Origin: Flavobacterium frigidimaris
GTDB taxonomy: Bacteria > Bacteroidota > Bacteroidia > Flavobacteriales > Flavobacteriaceae
Length of the DNA stretch: 64,000 nt
Assembly: GCA_900129595.1 (NCBI GenBank)
Contig: FQWG01000008.1
Coordinates: 124,001-188,000, forward strand
Reading direction: 5' to 3'
The notes beneath the pieces were generated by a model. The model was not told the DNA's origin and did no database searches. It saw only the letters and a list, made by a program, of their open reading frames with translations. Of the stretch, positions 7,933 through 16,389 are shown piece after piece; position 1 is the first letter of the stretch; the number at the start of each line of letters is the position of its first letter. A program made the translations under genes and the position numbers.

Positions 7933-8505
7933 TTAACTTAAATTGATATTCAGGTCATTTAATTCGTCTGCCGAATTGATGTTGGTCAAATGAAAGTTTT
8001 CACTTTCTTCAATTTTGATAATTTGATGCGGTATACTCACCAGCAAATTCATCATTTTTAAATCCTCGCTATCAATTGCGCTTTTGATAACGGGCAATAC
8101 TTTTTTAGAATAAATCCCAATTAAGGGATGCATTCTGCTTTCTGAAGCAAAAATCGTAATTTCAGCTTCTTTATTGTGTTTTGAAATTAACTCTGATAAT
8201 AATTCAGTAGAAATTAACGGAATATCACAACTCAAAATCAAATTAAACTCCGTTTCAGAATGGGTTAATGCAGTGTAAATTCCACCTAAAGGTCCTTTAT
8301 CCAAAACAATATCCGGTATTTTCTGATACGGCAGATAGTCATATTCTTTCGTAGCCGTAATCAATTTTATCTCATCGGTAATAGGCAAAATCGCCTGAAT
8401 AATATGCTCAATAAAGGGTTTTTCCTGAAACAGTACCAGTCCTTTTTCCGACTGCATTCGGGAACTTTTTCCACCACAAAGAATAAATACTGTTAGTGCT
8501 TCCAT
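7933..8505 (-). CDS. mobA: Molybdenum cofactor guanylyltransferase MobA
   Basis: MobA links GMP to Mo-molybdopterin to make the bis-MGD cofactor of nitrate reductases of the DMSO-reductase family. The N-terminal nucleotide-binding motif is ILCGGKSSRM (residues 8-17), followed by DKGPLGGIYTAL and LSCDIPLIS, the expected metal- and sugar-phosphate-type positions. The 190-aa length is standard. The ATG at 8505 puts the GG loop at the normal distance from the start; an upstream ATG at 8532 would lie in a GTTTCAGGTTTT repeat. It is the first gene of the tight cobA-moaD run. Confidence 0.9.
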   Translation of the reverse strand: MEALTVFILCGGKSSRMQSEKGLVLFQEKPFIEHIIQAILPITDEIKLITATKEYDYLPYQKIPDIVLDKGPLGGIYTALTHSETEFNLILSCDIPLISTELLSELISKHNKEAEITIFASESRMHPLIGIYSKKVLPVIKSAIDSEDLKMMNLLVSIPHQIIKIEESENFHLTNINSADELNDLNINLS

Positions 8506-8543
8506 GATTAATTTTTGTTTCAGGTTTTGCAATCTTACCTTTT

Positions 8544-8676
8544 TTTAAACACATAGAAACATAGCTTTTTGCAACGTTAAAAAAGGCGTTTCACTTGCAT
8601 CAATTTACATAGCAACGTGTTATCGATATTATCTTCTTTTTCAAACTATAAAAACCTATGTTTCTATGTGTTTAAA
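8544..8676. repeat. Palindromic MITE-like repeat, family A (copy 1)
   Basis: The left end TTTAAACACATAGAAACATA and its complement at 8656-8676 bound about 133 bases. The interior has AAAAAAGGCGTTTCACTTG and CATAGCAACGTG. Other copies lie at 35072-35216, 39786-39923 and (partial, inverted) 41107-41184. It fills most of the gap between mobA and the permease gene. Confidence 0.85.
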
Positions 8677-8689
8677 AATTAAATTCATT

Positions 8690-9436
8690 TTATGGAAAAA
8701 TCAATTTAATGCTTGCCATTAAGATCACGGTTCCTAAAACAAATTTTAATGTTCTGTTAGAGAAATATCCACTTCCGTAAAATCCTCCTAAAATGCCTCC
8801 CACCACCGCAATTGGAACGAGATAAAAGCTTTCTGTAGGAATTGTTTTTCCTCCCAAAAAGAATCCCAGCATTCCGGCAAACGAATTCACAAAAATGAAT
8901 AAACTCGAAATTGCCGCCGATTCCTTGACAGAAGCCCATCCTAAAAACAATAAAATAGGGCTTAATATAATTCCGCCGCCAATACCCAACATCCCTGATA
9001 ATAAACCTATGACAAATCCTATTGCCAATGCAAAAGGTAATTTTATCTGAACGGCTTCTTTTTCTTTAAAATTGAATATTCCAAACAATCTCAATGCTGC
9101 AAAAACCAATACAATTCCTAAAATAATTTTATAAATTGTATTGTCCAAGGTCACAAATCCGCCTATAAAAGCTGCGGGAACAGAAGCTATTGCAAACGGA
9201 TAAAACAGCTTTGGTTTAAAATAATTCTTCCTGTAATAAAAGAAAAACGAAATACTTGCCACAAACAAATTCAACAACAAAGCCGATGGTTTCATAATCG
9301 AAACCGGAAAAGCAAAAATCGTCATCAAAGCCAAATAGCCTGACGCTCCTCCGTGCCCAACGCTAGAATATAAAAAAGCAATTACGATTAAGGCGAAGCT
9401 AAACAGGATAATATTTTCCGAACTCAAGAGATTCAT
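8690..9436 (-). CDS. TauE/SafE-family sulfite/anion exporter-like permease
   Basis: This 248-residue membrane protein has about eight hydrophobic segments and the two TauE/SafE repeats: SVGHGGASGYLALM near the N-terminus and the matching GMLGIGGGIILSPILL in the second half. Characterised members export sulfite or sulfoacetate, but the family is broad. It lies between moeA and mobA on the same strand. An anion-handling role (nitrite, sulfite or molybdate by-products) can be guessed only from context. It is separated from moeA by a cluster of GTTTCAGGTTT repeats and from mobA by a family A repeat. Confidence 0.85.
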   Translation of the reverse strand: MNLLSSENIILFSFALIVIAFLYSSVGHGGASGYLALMTIFAFPVSIMKPSALLLNLFVASISFFFYYRKNYFKPKLFYPFAIASVPAAFIGGFVTLDNTIYKIILGIVLVFAALRLFGIFNFKEKEAVQIKLPFALAIGFVIGLLSGMLGIGGGIILSPILLFLGWASVKESAAISSLFIFVNSFAGMLGFFLGGKTIPTESFYLVPIAVVGGILGGFYGSGYFSNRTLKFVLGTVILMASIKLIFP

Positions 9437-9440
9437 TTAT

Positions 9441-9512
9441 TTTGTTTCAGGTTTTAATTTTTTGTTTCAGGTTTTCTTTGTTTCAGGTTTATTTTGTTTC
9501 AGGTTTCAGGTT
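9441..9512. repeat. Four-fold GTTTCAGGTTT direct repeat
   Basis: GTTTCAGGTTT occurs four times with a spacing of about 16-20 bases just before the permease gene (read on its - strand). The same unit makes the palindrome at 437-513 and appears once near 8515. It appears to be a simple dispersed intergenic repeat that expands locally. Confidence 0.8.
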
Positions 9513-9631
9513 CAACGAATCTTGTCATTCCCGAGAATTACTCGTGGTTGGTTTCAGTTTGTGCTGTATGTTTAATTTTACATACTGCATTAAACAATTA
9601 TCTCATTATCAAATTATCTCATTATCCAATT

Positions 9632-10804
9632 CTAATCTATCGGCAATAAAGTCACTAAATCTCCTTTTTTTAGAGTTTCTGTATCATTAGGAACAATTAA
9701 TAAACTATTTGCTATGGCAAAAGTATTAAGCATTGCTGAACTCTGTCCGTCTAAAACTGTTACATGAGTTTCATCGTATAACGCTTTTAAAAACAATGTT
9801 TTCCCTGAAGTGTTTGTAATATCTTCGCTTAATTTTCTGGTCAGCTTTTGTAAATGCGTTTCAGAGAAACCCATTTTGTTTTTAATCGCCGGATAGACAT
9901 AAATATAAAAATTAGTTAGCGATGACGCCGGATTTCCGGGCAGAGCAAAAACTAAAGTTTCATTTTTAGAACCAAAAAACATTGGTTTTCCAGGTTTCTG
10001 ATTGATTTTATAAAACAACTCTTTTACCTCGTTTTCTAATAATGCTTCTTTTACAAAATCGTAATCACCAACTGAAATTCCGCCGGAAATTAAAACAATA
10101 TCGTATTTTAATAATATACTGTTTAAAGCTCTTTTAGTTGCCTTTAGGCTGTCTTTTACTTTATAAACTTTCGTTTTTTTAATTCCGATCGTTTGAAGTG
10201 CCGCCTGTAACATGACCGAATTGCTTTCGTAAATTTTTCCTTTAGGCAATATCTTTCCTGGTTTTACCAATTCGTTGCCTGTTACTAAAATGGCTACTTT
10301 TGGCTTTTTATACACCGGTATTTCAGTAATTCCTAAACAGGCCAAAAAACCAATTGCAGCTGGTGTAATTAAAGTATTGGCATCAAAAACGACATCTTCC
10401 TTACCAATTTGTTCCCCTTTATTTCGAACATTAGCAAATTGCTCGGGCATAATAGTAATTAGAATGGAGTTTTCATTTGCCATCACATGTTCCTGCATTA
10501 CGACTGTATCTGCATTATGAGGCACAAATGCACCGGTAAAAATGCGAACTGCTTCATTTTCTTTTAGTTTTAAACTCGAATGATCTCCTGCCTGCGAGCT
10601 GCCTATTATATCATATTGATGTTTACCGCTATGAATAATAGCATAGCCATCCATCGCCGACTGTCGGAAGGGCGGCATGGCAATTGGCGAATAAATAGTC
10701 TCTGCCAAAATATAACCAAGTGCTTTGTGCACTGGTATTCTCTCAACAGGCATATTTGAGCTGTTCTCTGCCACAATCGCTAAAGCTTCTTTAACTTGTA
10801 TCAT
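9632..10804 (-). CDS. moeA: Molybdopterin molybdotransferase MoeA
   Basis: MoeA inserts molybdate into adenylated molybdopterin. The 390-aa length and motifs are standard: PPFRQSAMDGYAI near residue 45, GDHSSLKLKENEAVRIFTGA, VLVTGNEL-like ILVTGNELV, GGISVGDYDFVKEAL, and a C-terminal GDLVTLLPID tail. It is the promoter-proximal gene of the - strand Moco cluster, with a palindrome-flanked TATATTTG box just upstream. A 195-base repeat-containing gap separates it from the permease. Confidence 0.95.
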   Translation of the reverse strand: MIQVKEALAIVAENSSNMPVERIPVHKALGYILAETIYSPIAMPPFRQSAMDGYAIIHSGKHQYDIIGSSQAGDHSSLKLKENEAVRIFTGAFVPHNADTVVMQEHVMANENSILITIMPEQFANVRNKGEQIGKEDVVFDANTLITPAAIGFLACLGITEIPVYKKPKVAILVTGNELVKPGKILPKGKIYESNSVMLQAALQTIGIKKTKVYKVKDSLKATKRALNSILLKYDIVLISGGISVGDYDFVKEALLENEVKELFYKINQKPGKPMFFGSKNETLVFALPGNPASSLTNFYIYVYPAIKNKMGFSETHLQKLTRKLSEDITNTSGKTLFLKALYDETHVTVLDGQSSAMLNTFAIANSLLIVPNDTETLKKGDLVTLLPID

Positions 10805-10822
10805 TATTTGTTTTGATAAAAC

Positions 10823-10859
10823 TAAGTATTAATACTTATTACAAATATAAGTATTAATT
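10823..10859 (-). promoter_or_regulatory. moeA promoter -7 box flanked by a 16-bp palindrome
   Basis: TAAGTATTAATACTTA (10823-10838) is a perfect 16-base palindrome about 20 bases before the moeA start. On the - strand TATATTTG (10849-10842) is an exact TAnnTTTG -7 box. Beyond it a second half-site TAAGTATTAAT (10849-10859) repeats one arm of the palindrome. The layout suggests a regulator binding over the promoter and start point. I see no clear TTG at -33, which would fit activator dependence. Confidence 0.6.
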
Positions 10860-11205
10860 CATAGTATGAGTAAAAAATTTAAAATTATTTTAATGTCTAT
10901 AAAATTAGTCTAATTTATTCAAAATCAACTTTAAAAAGGATGCTAGTTTTTTGCTTAAAAACATCTTTTAAATCCTTAATTGATCTTCTAGAGACGTTTT
11001 ACACTGGTTATTTTAAAAAACAAAGAAGTTTAAAATCAAAAAAATAAGTATAAAATACTACATTCTGTATCGTTTCAGGAGTAGAAATTAACATTTGTCA
11101 TCTATTTTTAAAACAACATTAAACACTTAAAGATCAATACATTAAATAAACAACACACATAAAACAGACCTCTTTAGTTTTACTATTTAAAAAAAAACTT
11201 CACAA
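10860..11205. other. Non-coding AT-rich gap between moeA and the first susC leader
   Basis: I see no gene here on either strand. An AATAAGTATA element at 11043-11052 resembles one arm of an inverted repeat placed similarly upstream of the second susC promoter (29719-29749). Otherwise it is AT-rich with no recognised structure. Confidence 0.5.
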
Positions 11206-11209
11206 ATTT

Positions 11210-11239
11210 TTGGTTTTTATTATATTAAAATTAACTTTG
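11210..11239 (+). promoter_or_regulatory. Promoter of first SusC/SusD-sulfatase operon
   Basis: TTG (11210-11212), 19 bases, then TAACTTTG (11232-11239) is an exact match to the Bacteroidota vegetative promoter. The 18 bases that follow, TCTATAGGATTAGTAGAG, recur with one change after the second susC promoter at 29874-29903, so the start-site region is conserved too. Transcription should begin about 500 bases before susC. Confidence 0.8.
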
Positions 11240-11291
11240 TCTATAGGATTAGTAGAGTATAAAAATATTTAAAACTATAAAGAATTATATT

Positions 11292-11378
11292 TTGAAAACA
11301 ACCGAAAGCATATCGCATTACATTTTTTCTGAAAAATATACTTATAACACTCTCTGTTATATGTGCTTCTGTTGCTAA
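11292..11378 (+). CDS. Cysteine-rich leader peptide of susC operon 1
   Basis: This is a 28-codon frame starting at TTG (11292) and ending in TAA (11376-11378). The product begins MKTTESIS and ends CYMCFCC, with four Cys in the last seven residues. The second susC leader (29945-30031) encodes the same length of peptide with 23 of 28 identical residues, no indels, and synonymous changes including TCG/TCA and TGC/TGT in the last Cys codon. That pattern indicates selection on the peptide. A short hairpin GCTAA-TTC-TTAGC followed by C and six Ts overlaps the last Cys and stop codons. By analogy with amino-acid attenuators, ribosome stalling on Cys codons would report cysteine shortage. TTG as start is inferred from where the two copies begin to match. 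Confidence 0.75.
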   Translation: MKTTESISHYIFSEKYTYNTLCYMCFCC

Positions 11379-11575
11379 TTCTTAGCCTTTTTTCGTTTAC
11401 ATCAGTTTCTCATTTTACATCAGGCTGATTAAAAAACGAATCTTTACAAAAACATCATAAAAATTACTTACTGAAATTACAAAAGTCTATTTGATACCTC
11501 TATTTGTATCAGAAGGATTCTTGAAACTATACCTGAAAATTAAAACGAAAATGACTAATAACTAAAAACAAGAAG

Positions 11576-11608
11576 ATGAAAAAAATGCAAAGCTGTTGCT
11601 GTAAATAA
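11576..11608 (+). CDS. Second Cys-containing upstream ORF (CCC) in leader 1
   Basis: ATG starts a ten-codon frame MKKMQSCCCK ending in TAA at 11606-11608. Its segment CTGTTGC (11593-11599), across the Cys codons, is complementary to GCAACAG (11626-11632) in the following stem-loop, so the two pairings exclude each other. The equivalent position in the second leader has MTQIPLQNCS, with a single Cys. Conservation is weaker than for the first leader peptide, so translation is an inference. Confidence 0.5.
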   Translation: MKKMQSCCCK

Positions 11609-11613
11609 AAAAA

Positions 11614-11639
11614 GCCATTTCTGCGGCAACAGAAATGGC
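11614..11639 (+). ncRNA. Conserved leader stem-loop 1
   Basis: GCCATTTCTG and CAGAAATGGC form a 10-bp stem closing the loop CGGCAA. The second susC leader has the same loop and a stem with one compensatory C-G to T-A change (30242-30263). About 30 bases after the stem (GCAAGGCT through TTTATCACT) are also nearly identical. It lies 102 bases before the susC start, next to a Cys-codon uORF, as an attenuator or translational switch would. It is not a riboswitch class that I recognise. Confidence 0.6.
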
Positions 11640-11741
11640 AAGGCTTAAAGAACATTTATCACTAAATCAAGAATCCCATTAGAGAGTTGAAAATTCAACT
11701 TTCAAGGCGCCTTGTTAATTACTTAAAACCAGTACAAAGAA

Positions 11742-14700
11742 ATGAAAAAAAATTTAAAAATATACTCATTGCTTTTTATCCTGCTGCTTTCGGCAGGAAT
11801 TAATGCCCAAAATACCACACCGCTGATACAATCCAAACTCGACGGAACTGTTGTAGATGATGTTACAAATCAACCAATTATAGGCGCTTCTATCAATATT
11901 AAGGGTACAACTCACGGGGTTCAGACGGATGCAGAAGGAAAGTTTTATTTTCAAACCGGACAAAAATTCCCTTATACTTTAATCGTAAGCTACATTGGCT
12001 ATAAAAAAGCAGAAGTCGTAGTCAATAAAAATCCGGTTACCATTCACCTGAAAGAAGAACGTCAGGAATTAGATGAATTGGTAGTGGTAGGTTATGGTTC
12101 TCAAAAACGTAAAGACATTACAGGATCTGTAGCTTCAGTTCCCAAAGCAAATTTATCACAGGTCACCTCATCTGCAGATAATCTGTTACGAGGCGCAATT
12201 GCCGGAGTGGTAGTTACGCAAAGTTCGGGACGTCCGGGAGCTTCATCAAGTGTACGTATCAGAGGAGGAAATTCGATTACTGCTGGTAACGAACCTCTTT
12301 ATGTAGTAGATGGAATATTGATTTATAATGACAATAATAATGGTACAGCCGGAGTTACGAATGCCGGTTCATCAATCAATGTATTGTCGACCATAAATCC
12401 CGGCGATATTGAATCTATCGAAGTACTAAAAGATGCATCAGCAACGGCAATATACGGATCCCGTGGGGCAAATGGTGTTGTAATTATCACTACCAAAAAA
12501 GGAACAAAAGGACAGGATAATATTTCGTATCAGGGCTATTTTGGATTTCAGAATGTTTCAAAAAAGCTAAACTTAATGAATGCCAGCCAATGGGCAAGCT
12601 TACGCAATGACGTTCAGGCAAGTATTGGTCAGGCTCCCTCTTTCTCTGATGCTCAGATCGAAGCGCTAAAAACGTCAGGAGGATATGACTGGCAGTCTGA
12701 AATATTCAGAACCGCAGCTCCTGTTCAGAATCATCAGTTGTCATTTTCCGGTGGGGATGAAAAATCAAGATATGCGGTGTCAGCAGGTTATTTTCAGCAA
12801 GACGGAATTGTAATTGCTTCTGATTTCAAACGGATTTCATTACGTGTTAACTACGAAAGAAATTATTCGCAGAATTTTAAGTTTGGTGTCAACGCCAACT
12901 ACAGTAATTCGGTTTCTAATGGTGTAGGAACAAATGGCGGTGCTGCTGCCGGAAGATCGCCAAGCCCATTAGTTGTTGCGCTGTATCAGCCGCCGGTAGT
13001 GCCTATTAAAAATCCTGACGGAAGTTATAATTTAACAAACAACCCTTATGCAACGCCTGTCAACGGTATTATCGGGAATCCCATCAATGACCTGGTAAGT
13101 ACCATTAATGAAACCAAAATTAACAGAATTTTGACCAGTTTATTTGGTGAGTATAAAATAACCAAAAAACTGGTTGCAAAAGTGGCTGTGAGTGGTGATG
13201 TACTGAATACAAAACAAAATTATTATGCTCCGACTACTACTACGGCAGGTGCGGGAACAAAAGGTCTGGCATCTGTTGGAGACAGATTGGTAAGCTCTGT
13301 TTTGAATGAAAATACGCTGAACTACAATACTACTTTTGGCGAAGACCACAAGTTCTCTGCTTTAGGCGGATACACACTTCAATACACTCAGGGTGAAGTT
13401 GTAAATGCAGGCGCAAATACTTTTGTAAATGATGCCAACACTTTTAATGCGCTTCAGGATGGCGTTCCTGTAAAACCTTATACAGATGCATTCGAAAGTG
13501 TACTGAAATCATGGTTAACAAGAATCAATTATTCCTATAAGGGAAAATATAATTTAACGCTTTCAGCACGTGCGGATGGTTCGTCAAGATTTGGTTCTGA
13601 ATCACTTTGGGGCTATTTTCCGTCAGCAGGATTTTCATGGAATATTACTGATGAGAATTTTGCAAAAAACATCAAAGGTGTAACTGAAGCAAAACTTAGA
13701 ATAACAGCCGGAACTACAGGAAATCAGGAAATAGGAAACTATCTTCCACTTGCTTCAATGGGTTCTGTAAACTACTCTTTTGGAGGTACATTGTACACAG
13801 GACTTGCGCCTACCCGACTGGCAAATCCGGATTTGAAGTGGGAGAAAACCAATCAGTACAATGTTGGTTTAGACTTATCATTATTAGACCGAAAAATCAA
13901 TTTTGTGTTTGATGTTTACTACAAAAAAACAAATGATTTACTGATCAATGTCCCCGTTCCATTGACATCAGGATATGCAACTGTTCTTCAGAATATTGGT
14001 GGTGTTGAAAATAAAGGTGTTGAAATTGGTTTGATCACAGAAAACCTGAAAACAGAAAACTTTTCATGGAACTCTAACTTTGTGTTTTCTGCCAACAAAA
14101 ATAAAGTGGTGTCAATAGGAAATGGTGTTGATCAGTTTTTCCCGGTTGTGCCAAATGGTTCTTTATTGCAACAACAGCCTGTAACGGTAAAAGTAGGATT
14201 GCCTCTGGGAACTTTCTGGGGATACAAAACCAACGGCATTTTTCAGACTCAGGAAGAAGTAAATACGCAGCCAAAAATAAACAGTTTAGCCAATACAAAA
14301 GTGGGCGACAGAAAATATGTCGATACTAATGGAGACGGTGTAATATCAGCTGCTGATAAGGGAAATCTTGGAACTTCGCAGCCTAAATTTGTTGGAAGTT
14401 TTACGAACACGATTTCATATCACGATTTTGATCTTAATTTCTCTTTTCAGGGATCGTATGGTGGAAAAGTTTTTAATGCTTTAAATCAGCAATTAGAAAT
14501 TTCTACTCTTGGAACGAATGCGAATGTTACGCTGGAAGATCGTTGGACACCAACAAATCCAAGCAATGAAATTCCGAGAGCAACAAGTTCTCCTCTGGGA
14601 ATCGTTTCAGAACGTTATGTAGAAGATGCTTCTTTCTTGCGATTAAAATTAATCACTTTAGGATACACATTGCCTAAAAGCGCTTCTCAAAGATTAGGAG

Positions 14701-14873
14701 CCAAAAGCATTAAATTTTATGTATCTGCTGAAAATTTAATCACATGGACAAAATACACTGGTTACGATCCAGAGGTAAGTTCATACGAACAAAACAACTT
14801 ATATCCCGGAATTGATTTTGGTTCTTATCCAAACTCTAAAACGTTCATTTCGGGTCTGAACATAACTTTCTAA
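11742..14873 (+). CDS. SusC/RagA TonB-linked outer-membrane transporter (first sulfatase locus)
   Basis: This 1043-residue protein has a signal peptide (cleavage after GINAQ). It then has a carboxypeptidase-regulatory-like domain (about residues 33-110, NQPIIGASINIKGTTHGV), a plug with ELVVVGYGSQKRKDITGSV and SIEVLKDASATAIYGSRGA, and a 22-strand-type barrel ending in the aromatic ITF tail. It imports a large substrate together with the SusD lipoprotein encoded 16 bases on. Sulfatases downstream suggest sulfated organics as ligands. The first 100 residues are almost the same as those of the susC at 30358, while the barrels differ. Expression probably depends on the cysteine leader upstream. 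Confidence 0.93.
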   Translation: MKKNLKIYSLLFILLLSAGINAQNTTPLIQSKLDGTVVDDVTNQPIIGASINIKGTTHGVQTDAEGKFYFQTGQKFPYTLIVSYIGYKKAEVVVNKNPVTIHLKEERQELDELVVVGYGSQKRKDITGSVASVPKANLSQVTSSADNLLRGAIAGVVVTQSSGRPGASSSVRIRGGNSITAGNEPLYVVDGILIYNDNNNGTAGVTNAGSSINVLSTINPGDIESIEVLKDASATAIYGSRGANGVVIITTKKGTKGQDNISYQGYFGFQNVSKKLNLMNASQWASLRNDVQASIGQAPSFSDAQIEALKTSGGYDWQSEIFRTAAPVQNHQLSFSGGDEKSRYAVSAGYFQQDGIVIASDFKRISLRVNYERNYSQNFKFGVNANYSNSVSNGVGTNGGAAAGRSPSPLVVALYQPPVVPIKNPDGSYNLTNNPYATPVNGIIGNPINDLVSTINETKINRILTSLFGEYKITKKLVAKVAVSGDVLNTKQNYYAPTTTTAGAGTKGLASVGDRLVSSVLNENTLNYNTTFGEDHKFSALGGYTLQYTQGEVVNAGANTFVNDANTFNALQDGVPVKPYTDAFESVLKSWLTRINYSYKGKYNLTLSARADGSSRFGSESLWGYFPSAGFSWNITDENFAKNIKGVTEAKLRITAGTTGNQEIGNYLPLASMGSVNYSFGGTLYTGLAPTRLANPDLKWEKTNQYNVGLDLSLLDRKINFVFDVYYKKTNDLLINVPVPLTSGYATVLQNIGGVENKGVEIGLITENLKTENFSWNSNFVFSANKNKVVSIGNGVDQFFPVVPNGSLLQQQPVTVKVGLPLGTFWGYKTNGIFQTQEEVNTQPKINSLANTKVGDRKYVDTNGDGVISAADKGNLGTSQPKFVGSFTNTISYHDFDLNFSFQGSYGGKVFNALNQQLEISTLGTNANVTLEDRWTPTNPSNEIPRATSSPLGIVSERYVEDASFLRLKLITLGYTLPKSASQRLGAKSIKFYVSAENLITWTKYTGYDPEVSSYEQNNLYPGIDFGSYPNSKTFISGLNITF

Positions 14874-14889
14874 GTAAAAAATACATACA

Positions 14890-16362
14890 ATGAAAAAAAT
14901 TATAATAACAATCCTAATAAGTGCCGGTTTATTTGCATCGTGCACCGATTTAGAGGTAACACCTACCTCTTTTGTAACCGAAGACAATTATTTTAAAACC
15001 CAGGATGATGCTATTGCAAGCGTAACTGCTGCTTATGCTTCTTTAAGTCTTGATCCGGGTGAGCAAAGTTTATTTGGCAGAAACCTTTATTTCCTGACCG
15101 ACATGGCTACTGATTATGCAGCAGCAGGAGTTTCTGCTACGAATCCGCAAGTAAGGGCATTGAGCAGTTTAACTCACGATGCTACTTCAGATCGTGTTCA
15201 GGTCGCCTGGCGCCAGATTTACAACGGAATAAACAGAGCCAACGTTTCTATAGATAATATCCCTAAAGTAGCAGGTACAGAAGCCGTAAAAACAAGATTG
15301 ATCAATGAAGCAAAATTCATCAGAGCCTTATTATATTTTCAGGCCGTTCGTCTTTGGGGCGGAGTTCCAATTGTATTGCACGAACCTACTTCTATAAAAT
15401 TAGAAAGTTTAAAATCAAGAAGGGAAACTGTAGATGCGGTATACACACAAATTATTTCAGACTTAAATGCTGCCGAAGCTTTACCGGCGACTTATCCTGC
15501 CAGTGATGCCGGACGTGCTACATCAGGAGCTGCAAAAGCAATTTTAGCCAAAGTTTATCTGACCAGAAAGGATTATCCAAATGCCATTTTAAAAGCCAGA
15601 GAAGTAATCAATGGAGGATATGGTTATGGACTTTTTGAAAGCTTTCAGGATATTTTTACTAAAACAAAAAAGAACGGAAAAGAGCATATTTTCTCTGTTC
15701 AGTTCGAGCCTAATCAGGCAGGAAACGGATCAAGCGGAAGCACTTTTCAGGCCACTTCATTTATAGGATATACTGCTACAGAACCGGCGGATATTATCTC
15801 AGATGTTGCTTTGTTTTATGATATTTATGCACCCGGAGATACCAGAAGAGATGTAAGTTATGCAAAACAATTGCCGATTGCCGGAACTGCAGCCATTTAT
15901 ACTTTTCCCAAACCAATCTTCAAAAAATACATCGACTTTACCAATTTGGCAACGCCGGGTAACGTAGCCATCAATTTTCCTATTATTCGTTATGCTGATA
16001 TTCTGCTGTCTTTGGCAGAAGCCATTAACGAGCAGGGAACGCCAACACCGGAAGCTTACGAATTAATCAATCAGGTAAGAAGAAGAGCTTTTGCCAAACC
16101 AATTGCAACACCGGACCCTGCAATCGATTTATCAGGATTAAATCAAACCTCTTTCAGGGCTGCGATCCAGGAAGAACGCAAAAAAGAATTCGTTCAGGAA
16201 GGACAACGCTGGTTTGACCTGGTACGTTGGGGAACTTTGGTTACCGAAGTAAAAAAGGTAACCGCTAAAAACTCTGTTTCAGAAAGAAACAATTTATATC
16301 CGATTCCGCAAAGCGAAAGAAGTATCGATCCGGTAGGTTTACCACAAAATCCTGGCTATTAA
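14890..16362 (+). CDS. SusD/RagB substrate-binding lipoprotein (first sulfatase locus)
   Basis: This 490-residue surface lipoprotein has the lipobox FASC (Cys18). It has SusD-family helices: the TPR-like N-terminal part with NEAKFIRALLYFQAVRLWGGVPIV and the C-terminal EERKKEFVQEGQRWFDLVRWGT motif with QNPGY at the end. It forms the lid over the barrel of the SusC encoded just upstream. The ligand cannot be told from sequence; the following sulfatase gene implies a sulfated molecule. Confidence 0.93.
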   Translation: MKKIIITILISAGLFASCTDLEVTPTSFVTEDNYFKTQDDAIASVTAAYASLSLDPGEQSLFGRNLYFLTDMATDYAAAGVSATNPQVRALSSLTHDATSDRVQVAWRQIYNGINRANVSIDNIPKVAGTEAVKTRLINEAKFIRALLYFQAVRLWGGVPIVLHEPTSIKLESLKSRRETVDAVYTQIISDLNAAEALPATYPASDAGRATSGAAKAILAKVYLTRKDYPNAILKAREVINGGYGYGLFESFQDIFTKTKKNGKEHIFSVQFEPNQAGNGSSGSTFQATSFIGYTATEPADIISDVALFYDIYAPGDTRRDVSYAKQLPIAGTAAIYTFPKPIFKKYIDFTNLATPGNVAINFPIIRYADILLSLAEAINEQGTPTPEAYELINQVRRRAFAKPIATPDPAIDLSGLNQTSFRAAIQEERKKEFVQEGQRWFDLVRWGTLVTEVKKVTAKNSVSERNNLYPIPQSERSIDPVGLPQNPGY

Positions 16363-16389
16363 TACAACCACATCTAAACAACTATAGTT

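Noticed and set aside
11614..11666. Known SAM or cobalamin riboswitch in the susC leader
   Set aside because: None of the conserved cores of these classes can be seen; the element is a simple hairpin with a CGGCAA loop.
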